This document shows, piece after piece, positions 26,423-37,889 of a DNA stretch of 44,560 nucleotides. The stretch is from Fusibacillus kribbianus. Its GTDB lineage: Bacteria > Bacillota > Clostridia > Lachnospirales > Lachnospiraceae. Location of the stretch: the NCBI RefSeq assembly GCF_030053595.1, contig NZ_JASGBQ010000024.1, positions 1 to 44,560 on the forward strand, written 5' to 3'. The notes beneath the pieces are model-generated. The model worked only from the letters and a program-made list of their open reading frames with translations, had not been told where the DNA came from and ran no database searches. The position numbers and the translations under genes are program-made. How positions within the stretch are numbered: position 1 is the first letter of the stretch; each line of letters opens with the position of its first letter.

Positions 26423-27835
26423 CTAGCTCCGGTGGGTGGGGGCCTTCTGCAGGGTGAAGATAAATTCTGTTCCGATGCCTTCCGTGCTGATCACGTCAAT
26501 GTTTTCGTTGTGGGCAGCGATGATCTCCTTGGTGATGGAAAGGCCCAGACCGGTGCCGGTCTTATCCCTTCCACGGGAGGAATCGGATTTATAAAACCGG
26601 TTCCAGATCTTTTTCTGGCTTTCCTTTGGAATACCGATTCCGCTGTCCTTGACGGAAACGAAGATCTTTTCATGGCGCTCATAGGTCTCGATCCAGATGG
26701 TAGACGCGGGCTTTGAAAATTTTATGGCATTGTCGATCAGATTATACAGCACCTGCTGGATCTTGCCCATGTCCGCCTGAACGTAAAAGGCGCGCTCGCC
26801 GAAAAGCAGGTCAAAGGTCAGCTTTTTCGGTTTGCAGATGCCCTCAAAGGTGGCTACGGTATTGCGGATGATCTGATTGATATCGAAGGTGGTCATATCC
26901 AGCATATTGCCTTTGGAGTCCAGTGTCTGAAGGGCCAGGGTACTGGCAGTCAGCTTGGTCAGCCGTTCTGTTTCGGAAATGACCAGCTTCATGTATTTTT
27001 CGTGGAGCTCCGGAGGAATGGTACCGTCGATCATGGCCTCCAGATAGCCTTTGATGGAGGTCAGCGGAGAACGGAAATCGTGGGACACATTGGAAATGAA
27101 TTTCCTCTGGTCCTCCTCCTTGTTGCTGAGTTCGTGAGCCATAAATTTCAGAGTGTCAGCCAGATAGCCGATCTCATCCTCCGAATGGAGAGTCAGCTCG
27201 TATTTCAGATTTCCGGCGGCGTACTCATTGGCGGCTGCGGTGATCTCCCGGATCGGATGGAAAATATAGGTGCGGAAGATCCAGAGGATGATCAGAGAAA
27301 GAAGAAAAATGATCAGGAAGGTCGTGTAAATGATATTCAGGATCTGATCCCGCACAGAATAGATTCCGTCCAGAGACTGATGGACGACCACATATCCATA
27401 CGTATTGAAGTTGGCGGAAATGGGAGCAGTGACGGTCAGTACTGAATTTTCAAACATATGGTAGTAATGGCCGATGACATAACGGCCCCGTCCCTGCTCA
27501 GAGGGGTCAAATTCTTCGATCACGGTGTCTGTGGGCTCATTGTCGCTCCGGTACACGATTTTTCCCTGCTGTTCCACGATCCAGATGTCTGCATCGAAAT
27601 GGGAGGCGATGGAGGCAAGCTGAGGACTCAGGGATTCGATGTCGATCACGGAGCCGGAATACTGCTGCCGGCAGGTGGAGGCAATGACACTTGCCTCATT
27701 GTAGAGCTGGTCGGCTCTGTCGCTTTCCAGATAACGGAGGGTCATATTGGATGAAAAAAAGGCAATGGTTATGAAGCCGAGAACTCCGAAGACCAGATAG
27801 CCGAACAGAACCTTTACATAAAGAGAAACTCTCAT
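26423..27835 (-). CDS. Sensor histidine kinase
   Basis: 470 residues. Two membrane helices (about 8-28 and 168-190) flank an extracytoplasmic domain; then HAMP (FHPIREITAAANEYAAGN), H-box NVSHDFRSPLTS, N-box LYNLIDNAIKFS, G1 VKDSGIGIP and G2 GTGLGLSITKEI. All catalytic boxes are intact, unlike the kinase at 666. The ATG overlaps the stop of the response regulator gene by 4 nt, so the pair is co-translated. The signal is unknown. Confidence 0.93.
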   Translation of the reverse strand: MRVSLYVKVLFGYLVFGVLGFITIAFFSSNMTLRYLESDRADQLYNEASVIASTCRQQYSGSVIDIESLSPQLASIASHFDADIWIVEQQGKIVYRSDNEPTDTVIEEFDPSEQGRGRYVIGHYYHMFENSVLTVTAPISANFNTYGYVVVHQSLDGIYSVRDQILNIIYTTFLIIFLLSLIILWIFRTYIFHPIREITAAANEYAAGNLKYELTLHSEDEIGYLADTLKFMAHELSNKEEDQRKFISNVSHDFRSPLTSIKGYLEAMIDGTIPPELHEKYMKLVISETERLTKLTASTLALQTLDSKGNMLDMTTFDINQIIRNTVATFEGICKPKKLTFDLLFGERAFYVQADMGKIQQVLYNLIDNAIKFSKPASTIWIETYERHEKIFVSVKDSGIGIPKESQKKIWNRFYKSDSSRGRDKTGTGLGLSITKEIIAAHNENIDVISTEGIGTEFIFTLQKAPTHRS

Positions 27836-28542
27836 CGTTTTACCTCAAATTTATAGCCGATTCCCCATACGGTGGAAAGCTGCCATGCAGGATGGTCGTC
27901 CAGCTTCTCCCGGAGCCGTTTGATATGGACGTCCACGGTCCTTGTGTCCCCGGCGTATTCATAGCCCCAGATGTGATCCAGAAGCTGTTCTCTGGTAAAC
28001 ACCTGGTTGGGAGAGGAGGCCAGGAAATAAAGAAGTTCCAGCTCCTTGGGAGGCATTTCCACAGAACGCCCCATGCAGATGACAGAATAGTTGGTCAGGT
28101 TTACGATCAGGTCGGGATATTCCACGTACTGGCCGTGCTGTTCGGGAATCGCGGGGGAAGCAGGGGCGGCAGCTGCCGTCCGTCGGAGCACAGCCTTGAC
28201 TCTGGCCACCAGCTCCTTGGAATCAAAGGGCTTGATGATATAATCGTCGGCGCCGAGCTCCAGTCCCAACACCTTGTCGAACACCTCGCCCTTGGCCGAG
28301 AGCATGATAATGGGGACGGAGGTGTCCTTGCGAAGCTCCCGGCAGACCTGGTAGCCGTCGATGCCGGGAAGCATCAGATCCAGCAGAATGAGATCCGGCT
28401 GAAAGACGGGAAAGGCCTGAAGTGCAGATTCCCCGTCATGAACGATCTGCGTTTCGTAGCATTCCTTTAAAAGATAGAGAGAGATAAGCTCCGCAATATT
28501 CTCATCATCGTCTACAATCAGTATTTTCTGTTTCGCTGCCAT
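27832..28542 (-). CDS. OmpR/PhoB-type response regulator
   Basis: 236 residues: intact receiver (ILIVDDDENIAEL, phosphoacceptor in LILLDLMLPG, LSAKGE, YIIKPF) and winged-helix output domain (TREQLLDHIWG, RTVDVHIKRLREKL). An Ala/Pro-rich linker joins them. GGAGGGA precedes the ATG at 28542. It follows mutS2 by 10 nt, its ribosome site touching the mutS2 stop, so it is probably transcribed with mutS2. Confidence 0.95.
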   Translation of the reverse strand: MAAKQKILIVDDDENIAELISLYLLKECYETQIVHDGESALQAFPVFQPDLILLDLMLPGIDGYQVCRELRKDTSVPIIMLSAKGEVFDKVLGLELGADDYIIKPFDSKELVARVKAVLRRTAAAAPASPAIPEQHGQYVEYPDLIVNLTNYSVICMGRSVEMPPKELELLYFLASSPNQVFTREQLLDHIWGYEYAGDTRTVDVHIKRLREKLDDHPAWQLSTVWGIGYKFEVKR

Positions 28543-28552
28543 GATGTCCCTC

Positions 28553-31018
<2,466 letters not shown>

Positions 31019-31039
31019 AAGCAATTCTCCTCGACTGTT

Positions 31040-31068
31040 AGTATACCAGAATTTGGCGTGAGTGTACA
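31040..31068 (-). promoter_or_regulatory. Promoter of mutS2
   Basis: On the minus strand TGTACA (31063-31068), 17-bp spacer, TATACT (31040-31045) preceded by TGG (extended -10). The leader is only about 15 nt, just enough for the ribosome site. Confidence 0.65.
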
Positions 31069-31132
31069 GAGGGTACCGTGCTGCCCCGCCGACACTGATA
31101 CCGGTGTCTTTTGAAAAAATTTATGAAAATAC

Positions 31133-31161
31133 TTTAAAATAAGGGGGATATCACGTATAAT
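31133..31161 (+). promoter_or_regulatory. Promoter of the HtrA-like gene
   Basis: TTTAAA (31133-31138), 17-bp spacer, TATAAT (31156-31161). A second candidate, TTGAAA (31111-31116) with TAAAAT (31135-31140, 18-bp spacer), overlaps upstream. Confidence 0.65.
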
Positions 31162-31223
31162 GAATACAATCGGGCAAATGGCCCATGCAGTTGTGTTGTC
31201 GTCTGTTATCAGGGAGAAGTTGT

Positions 31224-32654
31224 ATGGCAGATCTGGAAAACAGGAATCGAAAGGATTCGGGAAATCACAATCAGGAACATCACAATCAGGAACATCATAA
31301 GGAGAACGAAGAGCTTCGGGGACAGGAGCAGTCCCGGGAGGAAGAGCACGGGTCCGAATCGGAGGCTTTTTCTGAGGAGGATAATCCGCCGGTTTTCGTG
31401 CGGGAACGGGTGCTGGGGCGCGCAGAGATCAGGAGAAACTGGATCCGGCGCATTGTGATGCTGATCGTCGGCGCAGTGGTGTTCGGCGCAGTTTCCTGTG
31501 TGGTTTTTGTGTGTTTAAAGCCTCATGCGGAGAAATGGTTTGAAAAGGAGGAGCCGGAGACGGCCATCCATCTTCCACGTGACGAGGAGACAACGGAAGC
31601 TCCGACGAGGGAAACGCCGCCCGAAACGGAGCCGGAAACGGAGACGAAGGAAGATATCAAGGAAGTTGTGGAATCGGCGGTGGAGTCGTATCAGTGGGGA
31701 ATCGCGGATTATGAAAGCCTGTATCAGGCTCTTGGAGAGATCGCTTCCCAGGCCAACCGGGGAATCGTGACAGTGACCACCATCACGCAGACCATGGATC
31801 TGTTTGACAATCCCATTGAGACGGAGGGAAAAGCCTCCGGCGTTATCTGGAATATCAGTTCTTATGAGATATTGATCCTGACCGGTTATCAGGCCCGGAA
31901 CAATGAAATGGCAGTGCAGGTAACCTTCTGCAACGGAAGCCGTACGGAGGCTTCGGTAAAATCTGTGGATGAGCGGACGGGAATTGCCATTGTCAGCGTT
32001 CCCCTGGCCAGCGTGGATCAGGAAACCAGGGAAAAGATCGAAGTTGTTCCCCTCGGAAATTCCTTTGAGGCGAGGGCGGGACAGCCTGTGATCCTGGTGG
32101 GAAGCCCCAAGGGTTACGTGGGCTCCTTTGTCTACGGCATGATCACTTATGTCCGTTCCGGTGTTCCGCGGGAGGATATGGAGGTCCGCATGCTTTATAC
32201 AGATGTGTCCACGGACAGTCAGGCCACTGGTTTTGTGATCAATACCAAGGGGCAGATCGTGGGCATGATCACTTCGAAGACGACGGGAACGAATACGGCG
32301 GCCATCGGGATCTCTGATCTGAAGAGCAGTATTGAGCGGCTGTCCAACGGATCCAGGCTGGCATATCTGGGAATCATCGGCCAGGAGGTCACCGAGGAGA
32401 TCAGTGCAAAAAAACAGATTCCCAGAGGAGTCTACGTGGCGGAGGTGGTTCTTGAGGGAGCGGCCTACGAGTCCGGCCTTCAGAGCGGAGATATCGTGGT
32501 TGGAATCGACGATACAGAGATCCGCAATATGAATACGATCGAATCCTTCCTGGAAGGAAAGGTTCCGGAGTCGGTCGTTATGATATATGTGCAGCGAAAG
32601 GGCCGGGACGGCTATACAAAGATGGAAATTCCGGTGAAGCTGGGAGCCAGGTAG
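31224..32654 (+). CDS. HtrA/DegP-like membrane protein lacking the catalytic triad
   Basis: 476 residues: a charged cytoplasmic head (1-75), one membrane helix (~76-98), a Thr/Glu-rich linker (115-145), a trypsin-like domain (~165-365) and a PDZ domain (~375-470; YLGIIGQE, YVAEVVLEGAAYESGLQSGD). The fold markers of S1C proteases align, but the catalytic positions do not: the TNNHV histidine is Gln223 (LTGYQAR), the TDLAV aspartate is Gly253 (RTGIAIV), and GNSGGP reads SQATGF (around 332-337). I therefore call it a pseudoprotease, probably an envelope scaffold or sensor. AGGGAGAAG precedes ATG 31224. Confidence 0.85.
   Translation: MADLENRNRKDSGNHNQEHHNQEHHKENEELRGQEQSREEEHGSESEAFSEEDNPPVFVRERVLGRAEIRRNWIRRIVMLIVGAVVFGAVSCVVFVCLKPHAEKWFEKEEPETAIHLPRDEETTEAPTRETPPETEPETETKEDIKEVVESAVESYQWGIADYESLYQALGEIASQANRGIVTVTTITQTMDLFDNPIETEGKASGVIWNISSYEILILTGYQARNNEMAVQVTFCNGSRTEASVKSVDERTGIAIVSVPLASVDQETREKIEVVPLGNSFEARAGQPVILVGSPKGYVGSFVYGMITYVRSGVPREDMEVRMLYTDVSTDSQATGFVINTKGQIVGMITSKTTGTNTAAIGISDLKSSIERLSNGSRLAYLGIIGQEVTEEISAKKQIPRGVYVAEVVLEGAAYESGLQSGDIVVGIDDTEIRNMNTIESFLEGKVPESVVMIYVQRKGRDGYTKMEIPVKLGAR
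31266..31295 (+). repeat. 15-bp perfect tandem duplication
   Basis: CACAATCAGGAACAT occurs twice in tandem (31266-31280, 31281-31295) in the head of the HtrA-like gene, encoding a repeated NQEHH-type segment. It looks recent and keeps the frame. Confidence 0.9.
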
Positions 32655-32689
32655 CCGGGACTGACCGGGGAAGACAGAAGGAGAGAGAC

Positions 32690-33634
32690 ATGAAATATAT
32701 TGAAATTCTGCGTGAGGGTGAACGGGTTTCTGAGGTTTATCTGTGCAAGACCAAGCAGATTGCCAAGACGAAAATGGGAAAGACCTATTATTCTCTCACG
32801 CTGCAGGATAAGACCGGTACGGTGGATGCAAAGATCTGGGATCTGTCCGCCGGAATCGATCATTTTGAGGCACTGTCCTATATTAAAATTGACGGGGACG
32901 TTACCAGCTTTCAGGGAGCGCTCCAGATCAACATCCGGCGCCTCCGGGTGGCATCGGAGGGAGAATACAATCCTGCCGATTATCTGCCGGTATCCTCCAA
33001 GGACATCGGCCAGATGTACGGAGAGCTGCTGGGCTTTGTGAAGAGTATTAAAAATGAAAAGCTGAGAACACTGGCTGAGAGCTTTTTTGTGAATGATACA
33101 GAGTTTGTGAAGGAATTCCGCAGCCATTCGGCGGCAAAAACTGTTCATCACGGCTTTGTGGGAGGACTTCTGGAGCACACCCTCAGTGTGGTGAAGCTCT
33201 GTGATTTTTACTGCGTGCATTATCCGATCCTGAAGCGGGATCTTCTGATCGCTGCCGCCCTGTTCCATGATATCGGAAAGACCAGGGAGCTTTCGGATTT
33301 TCCGGAAAATGCCTATACCGATGAGGGCCAGCTTCTGGGCCACATCGTCATCGGAACGCTGATGGTGGATGAGAAGATCCGGCGGATCCCCGGCTTCCCT
33401 GCAAAGACGGCAGCGGAGCTTAAGCACTGCATTCTGGCCCATCACGGAGAATTTGAATACGGTTCGCCGAAGAAGCCGGCCCTTGCGGAGGCGGTGGCGT
33501 TAAACTTCGCTGACAATACAGATGCAAAGATGCAGACCCTGACGGAGCTGTTTGACAGCAATGCGGGCAATCACGACTGGCTGGGCTTCAACCGGCTTCT
33601 GGATTCCAATGTGAGGATGACGACGGAGCTGTAG
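32690..33634 (+). CDS. yhaM: 3'-5' exoribonuclease YhaM-like (OB fold plus HD domain)
   Basis: 314 residues. N-terminal OB-fold nucleic-acid-binding domain (~10-100; YYSLTLQDKTGTVDAKIWD) and HD metal-dependent phosphohydrolase domain (~155-290) with HHGFVGGLLEHT, the LFHDIGKT HD pair and ILAHHGE. Length equals YhaM, an RNA 3'-end trimming enzyme of Gram-positive bacteria. AGAAGGAGA precedes ATG 32690, 35 nt after the HtrA-like gene. Confidence 0.9.
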   Translation: MKYIEILREGERVSEVYLCKTKQIAKTKMGKTYYSLTLQDKTGTVDAKIWDLSAGIDHFEALSYIKIDGDVTSFQGALQINIRRLRVASEGEYNPADYLPVSSKDIGQMYGELLGFVKSIKNEKLRTLAESFFVNDTEFVKEFRSHSAAKTVHHGFVGGLLEHTLSVVKLCDFYCVHYPILKRDLLIAAALFHDIGKTRELSDFPENAYTDEGQLLGHIVIGTLMVDEKIRRIPGFPAKTAAELKHCILAHHGEFEYGSPKKPALAEAVALNFADNTDAKMQTLTELFDSNAGNHDWLGFNRLLDSNVRMTTEL

Positions 33635-33680
33635 GGCAGCCTGTGCGGCAGAAATGTGCAGAGTAAAGGGAGTAACGAGC

Positions 33681-35105
33681 TTGGAAAAAAATCAGATATT
33701 TGAAATGACCATTGAAGATATGAGCGAGCAGGGCGAGGGGATAGGCAGAGTTGATGGCTATACCCTTTTTGTTAAAGACGCTGTGATCGGAGACCGGATC
33801 CGGGGAAAGGCGGTCAAGGTAAAGAAAACCTACGGTTACGGCCGCCTTGTTGAGATCCTGGAACCGTCGCCCTTCCGGGTAAAGCCGGGCTGTCCGGTGG
33901 CTGCGCCCTGCGGCGGCTGTCAGCTTCAGGCCATGTCCTACGAACGGCAGCTTGCCTTTAAAGCAGATAAGGTGAGAAACCACCTGGTGCGGATCGGCGG
34001 CTTTCAGCCGGAAACGCTTCCCATGGAGCCCATTATCGGCATGGAGGAGACTGCACCGTATGGAAACGGAGAAATGGCAGATCCTACGATCCGGGGGCCG
34101 TTCCGTTACCGGAATAAGGGACAGTTTCCCTTTGGACGATCCAAAGACGGCAGGATCATTTACGGATTTTATGCGGGGCGGACCCATTCGATCATTGAGG
34201 CGGAGGACTGCCTTCTGGGGGCACCTGTGAACCGGAAGATTCTGGAAACGATCCGCTCCTTTATGGAGGAGTACGGGATCGAGCCTTATGAGGAGGAGAT
34301 GCACAGAGGGCTTGTCCGCCACGCGCTGATCCGCGTGGGCTATCATACAGGGCAGATCATGGTCTGTCTGGTCATCAATGGAAACAATCTTCCAAACAGC
34401 AGGCGGCTGGCGGAGGAGCTGATGAAGATTGAGGGGATGACATCCGTTTCCCTCAACATTAACCGGGAAAAGACCAACGTGATCCTGGGCAATAAAATGG
34501 TGTATCTGGCGGGCAGCCCCTATATCACTGACCGGATCGGGGATCTGACCTATCGGATCTCTCCCCAGTCCTTCTATCAGGTGAATCCGGTGCAGACGGA
34601 GCGGCTTTACGGAAAGGCTCTGGAATTTGCCGGCCTTACCGGGCAGGAAACTGTGTGGGATCTGTATTGCGGCATCGGTACCATTTCTCTGTTTCTCGCA
34701 AAGAGGGCAAAGCAGGTCTACGGCGTGGAGATCGTTCCGGCGGCCATTGAGAATGCCAGGGAAAATGCGGCATTAAATGAGATTTCCAATGTAGAGTTCT
34801 TTGTGGGGAAGGCGGAGGAGGTGCTGCCGGAATGGTATGAGAACCACGAGGGCGCTTCGGCCGATGTCATTGTGGTAGATCCACCCCGGAAAGGCTGCGA
34901 TGAGACGCTGCTGTGCACCATGGTCAAAATGAATCCGGAAAAGATCGTTTACGTGTCCTGCGACTCCTCGACTCTTGCCAGGGATCTCAAATATTTATGC
35001 CGGGAGGGATACCGGCTGGAGCGGGTGCAGCCGGTGGACATGTTCCCCCAGGGGGTGCATGTGGAAACGGTAGCATTTTTGAATGCCGGAAGAGAACAGA
35101 ATTGA
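33681..35105 (+). CDS. rlmD: 23S rRNA (uracil-C5)-methyltransferase, RlmD/RlmCD family
   Basis: 474 residues. TRAM domain (~1-60), iron-sulfur cysteines (GCPVAAPCGGCQ and AEDCLLG), then the SAM-dependent domain with YCGIGTISLFLA, VVDPPRKGCDE and the catalytic-cysteine motif VSCDSSTLARD. It makes m5U in 23S rRNA. The start is TTG 33681 with AAAGGGAG (33665-33672); an in-frame ATG at 33654 has no site. A second paralogue lies at 39082; Gram-positive genomes often have two such enzymes. Confidence 0.92.
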   Translation: MEKNQIFEMTIEDMSEQGEGIGRVDGYTLFVKDAVIGDRIRGKAVKVKKTYGYGRLVEILEPSPFRVKPGCPVAAPCGGCQLQAMSYERQLAFKADKVRNHLVRIGGFQPETLPMEPIIGMEETAPYGNGEMADPTIRGPFRYRNKGQFPFGRSKDGRIIYGFYAGRTHSIIEAEDCLLGAPVNRKILETIRSFMEEYGIEPYEEEMHRGLVRHALIRVGYHTGQIMVCLVINGNNLPNSRRLAEELMKIEGMTSVSLNINREKTNVILGNKMVYLAGSPYITDRIGDLTYRISPQSFYQVNPVQTERLYGKALEFAGLTGQETVWDLYCGIGTISLFLAKRAKQVYGVEIVPAAIENARENAALNEISNVEFFVGKAEEVLPEWYENHEGASADVIVVDPPRKGCDETLLCTMVKMNPEKIVYVSCDSSTLARDLKYLCREGYRLERVQPVDMFPQGVHVETVAFLNAGREQN

Positions 35106-35117
35106 GAGTAGGAGCCA

Positions 35118-35885
35118 ATGGATTATTATTTTTTAATTATCACAATCATTGATGTCTTTGTGCTGGGAATCATGTGTATTCTTACAAAATATAATGAGAC
35201 AGTAAATAAACAGAGAAAACAGTGGTTTATCCGGTCTTTCGTATTGATTATTGTGATTTCTGTTCTGGAGGTAGTTACCGTTGCGATGGATAAAGGGCCG
35301 GTGTCCCTGTGATGGCTCAATATCATTGCAAACTATCTGGGATTTGGTTTGACGCCGGCAGTTCCGATTTTTCTTGCCCATGTAACATGGCTGTGTGTCT
35401 CGCTCCTGGCAATTCTTTTCTTAACATATTGCAACGGAATGTGGCAGCAATTGGATGGACTTACCGGCCTGTTGAACCAGAACAGTTATCTGAACAAGAC
35501 AGATGCATTATCACAAAACGGAACCCTGATTGTGTTTGATATTGATGATTTTAAGAAAATAAATGATAATTATGGTCACTTAATTGGAGATCAATGTCTG
35601 AAAGAGATTGCAGCGTCCATTAAAAAAGCCTATTCAAAAGACGGATTTTGTTACCGGATCGACGGGGATGAGTTCTGTGTTTTATTAAAGGAAAATGCGG
35701 ATGCAGAAGCAGATTACAGAAAACTGATAAATGAATTGAACAGCAGAAGGAAAATGCAGAATTATCTTCCCTATGTTTCTATCGGTTCCGCGTCGTTTAC
35801 GGCAGGGGACGACATTCTGACAGTCAAAGAAACCGCAGATCAGAATATGTATCAATTCAAGAGGCGGAAAAAAGCAGGGAAATAA
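35118..35885 (+). pseudogene. GGDEF-domain membrane protein broken by nonsense codon and deletion
   Basis: One frame from ATG 35118 to 35885 is interrupted by TGA at 35310-35312, after which it continues in frame (WLNIIANYLGFGLTPAVP). A CGA-to-TGA change would explain it. The membrane part has only about three or four helices and jumps from PIFLAH to VTWLCVSLLAIL, so I suspect an internal deletion as well. The C-terminal GGDEF domain is full-size (LDGLTGLLNQNSYL, FDIDDFKKINDNYGH) with signature DGDEF in place of GGDEF. An active diguanylate cyclase could only come from an internal start or readthrough. It lies 12 nt after rlmD. Confidence 0.75.
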
Positions 35886-35952
35886 AACAGGTGACAGCCT
35901 TTTGCGCAGGAAAAATTAACGGAAATAGTTGGAAGATCGGAGAAAAAGTATC

Positions 35953-36168
35953 ATGGTACAGAAGAAACAGATCCTTATTGTGGAAGATAATGAACTCAAT
36001 CGGGAGATCTTAAGCGAGATCCTGTCCGTGGAATATCAGATCCTGGAAGCGGATAACGGCCTGGAGGCGCTGGAGCTTCTGGAACAGTATAAGGACAGCG
36101 TGTCGCTGATTCTTCTGGATATCTATGTTGAGCCGCGAAAAACCAAAGAAGTCGTGAGGGAAAAATTT
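35953..36168 (+). pseudogene. N-terminal receiver fragment fused in frame to the next gene
   Basis: From ATG 35953, about 60 codons encode the first half of a response-regulator receiver (ILIVEDNELNREIL, acidic pocket, then SLILLDI with the phosphoacceptor Asp). It then continues without homology (YVEPRKTKEVVREKF) straight into the isomerase/epimerase frame. The rest of the receiver and any output domains are gone. The N-terminus is like the large clostridial receiver/GGDEF/EAL proteins, matching the broken GGDEF gene upstream. Confidence 0.75.
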
Positions 36169-36951
36169 ATGAATACAGTTTACATTTCCCATTTGTTTCC
36201 GGATCAGGAGTTTAAGGAGATTCTGGACGAAACACCGGGACTGGGGATTGAGACGATCGAATTTGGAATAGGAGATAATCTGGATCATGGACAGGCTGCG
36301 CTGACTGCGTATCGGGAGCGGCTGGGATCATATCTGACCGGGCGGCCGGTCTCTGTTCATGGGCCCTTTCTGGATCTGAATCCGGGGAGCTTTGATACGC
36401 TGATCCGGCAGGCGACCATGACCAGATTTCGTCAGGCATACGCCTGCGCTAAGGATCTTCACGCTGAAAGAATTATTTTTCACAGCGGATTTAATCCGGA
36501 TACCTGCTACGAGATAGGATGGCCGGACAAGGCAGCAGAGTTTTGGCAGGAGTTTCTGGAACAATGTGATGGAACCATAGCGGTACATCTGGAAAATGTG
36601 CTGGATCTTCATTGGGAGGTTGTGGCGGAGATCCTCGATAAAGCGGACTGCCCATATTTTACAGCCTGTGTGGATGTGGGCCATGTAAATACATATTCCG
36701 TCCAGACCCCCGCGGAATGGCTGACAGGACTGGCCGGGAAGATCGGTCATCTTCATCTCCATGACAACAATGGGAAACGGGATGAGCATAAAGCCCTTGG
36801 TACCGGGACGATTTCTCCGGATGAGCTTTTTTCTGCGATTTGCAGCTGTTGTCCAACGTCCGGAATGACCTTTGAACACACGGACGGGGCTGCAGTTCGG
36901 CAGAGTCTGCAGGTACTTTTCCATTGTAAACCCATCGGCTTTCCAGTATAA
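36169..36951 (+). CDS. Sugar phosphate isomerase/epimerase (xylose isomerase-like TIM barrel)
   Basis: 260 residues. AP-endonuclease-2/xylose isomerase-like barrel: SVHGPFLDL, IIFHSG, VHLENV, VDVGHVN and HLHDNNGKRDEH carry the metal-binding His, Glu and Asp residues. Substrate unknown; members include epimerases and hydroxypyruvate isomerases. I place the start at ATG 36169, with GTGAGGG eight bases upstream, although the frame is open back to 35953 and a receiver-fusion form of 332 residues could be made. Confidence 0.8.
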   Translation: MNTVYISHLFPDQEFKEILDETPGLGIETIEFGIGDNLDHGQAALTAYRERLGSYLTGRPVSVHGPFLDLNPGSFDTLIRQATMTRFRQAYACAKDLHAERIIFHSGFNPDTCYEIGWPDKAAEFWQEFLEQCDGTIAVHLENVLDLHWEVVAEILDKADCPYFTACVDVGHVNTYSVQTPAEWLTGLAGKIGHLHLHDNNGKRDEHKALGTGTISPDELFSAICSCCPTSGMTFEHTDGAAVRQSLQVLFHCKPIGFPV

Positions 36952-36976
36952 TAAAAGCTGGAAAAGAGGGATGAAA

Positions 36977-37870
36977 ATGGAAGGCTGCAGGCTTTGTCCG
37001 CGAAATTGCGGCGCAGACAGGAGCGCGGGGCAGACCGGTGTCTGCAAAACCGCGGGGGAAAATGGGGTTTATGCTGCAAGGGCAGCACTTCATATGTGGG
37101 AGGAACCATGCATCTCCGGGGAAAAGGGCTCCGGTGCAGTGTTTTTCAGCGGTTGTCCGCTTCGCTGTGTGTACTGCCAGAATTATCATATTGCTCATGC
37201 AGAGTCAGGCAGATGGATCTCTGTGGAGCGGCTTTCAGAAATATTTCTGGAGCTGCAGGCGAAGGAGGCGGCCAACATTAATCTGGTGACGCCGACTCAT
37301 TATACTCCGGAGATCATCCGGGCAGTGGAAATGGCCAGGCAGCAGGGGCTTTGTATTCCTATTGTGTATAATTGCAGCGGTTATGAAAAGGTGGAAACCC
37401 TGCAGACTCTGAAAGGAATTGTGGATATTTACCTGACAGATTTTAAATATATGGATTCGGAGGCGGCAGCGAGGTATTCGCGGGCAGCCGATTATCCGGA
37501 GGTGGCTAAGGCTGCCCTGGAGGAGATGGTGCGTCAGACCGGCGAGGCAGTGTTCGATGACACGGGAATGATGAAAAAGGGCGTGATCGTCCGTCATCTT
37601 CTGCTTCCGGGTCATCTGAAGAATGCCAGAGCAGTGGTGGATTATGTTTACAGGACGTATGGAAACCGGGTGTATCTGAGTCTGATGAATCAGTATACGC
37701 CGCTTCCCCACGTGCGGGACTGGCCGGAGCTCAACCGCCGGGTAACAAAACGGGAATATGAGAGACTGATCGATCATGCTATTTCCATCGGTGTGGAACA
37801 TGGCTTCATTCAGGAGGGAGAGACCGCCGAGGAGAGCTTTATTCCTGCCTTTGATGGGGAAGGATTGTAA
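36977..37870 (+). CDS. Radical SAM protein, PflX-like (pyruvate formate-lyase activase-related)
   Basis: 297 residues. N-terminal cysteines CRLCPRNCGADR precede the radical SAM motif CX3CX2C in FSGCPLRCVYCQN; barrel strands follow (VTPTHYTPEI, IVYNCSGYE, DFKYMDSE, VIVRHLLLPGH). This is the COG1313 family; its substrate is not established. ATG 36977 is chosen because AAAAGAGGG (36962-36970) lies 6-7 nt upstream, whereas ATG 36971 directly abuts it. Confidence 0.88.
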   Translation: MEGCRLCPRNCGADRSAGQTGVCKTAGENGVYAARAALHMWEEPCISGEKGSGAVFFSGCPLRCVYCQNYHIAHAESGRWISVERLSEIFLELQAKEAANINLVTPTHYTPEIIRAVEMARQQGLCIPIVYNCSGYEKVETLQTLKGIVDIYLTDFKYMDSEAAARYSRAADYPEVAKAALEEMVRQTGEAVFDDTGMMKKGVIVRHLLLPGHLKNARAVVDYVYRTYGNRVYLSLMNQYTPLPHVRDWPELNRRVTKREYERLIDHAISIGVEHGFIQEGETAEESFIPAFDGEGL

Positions 37871-37889
37871 GAGAACCGGGAGGAACGAA

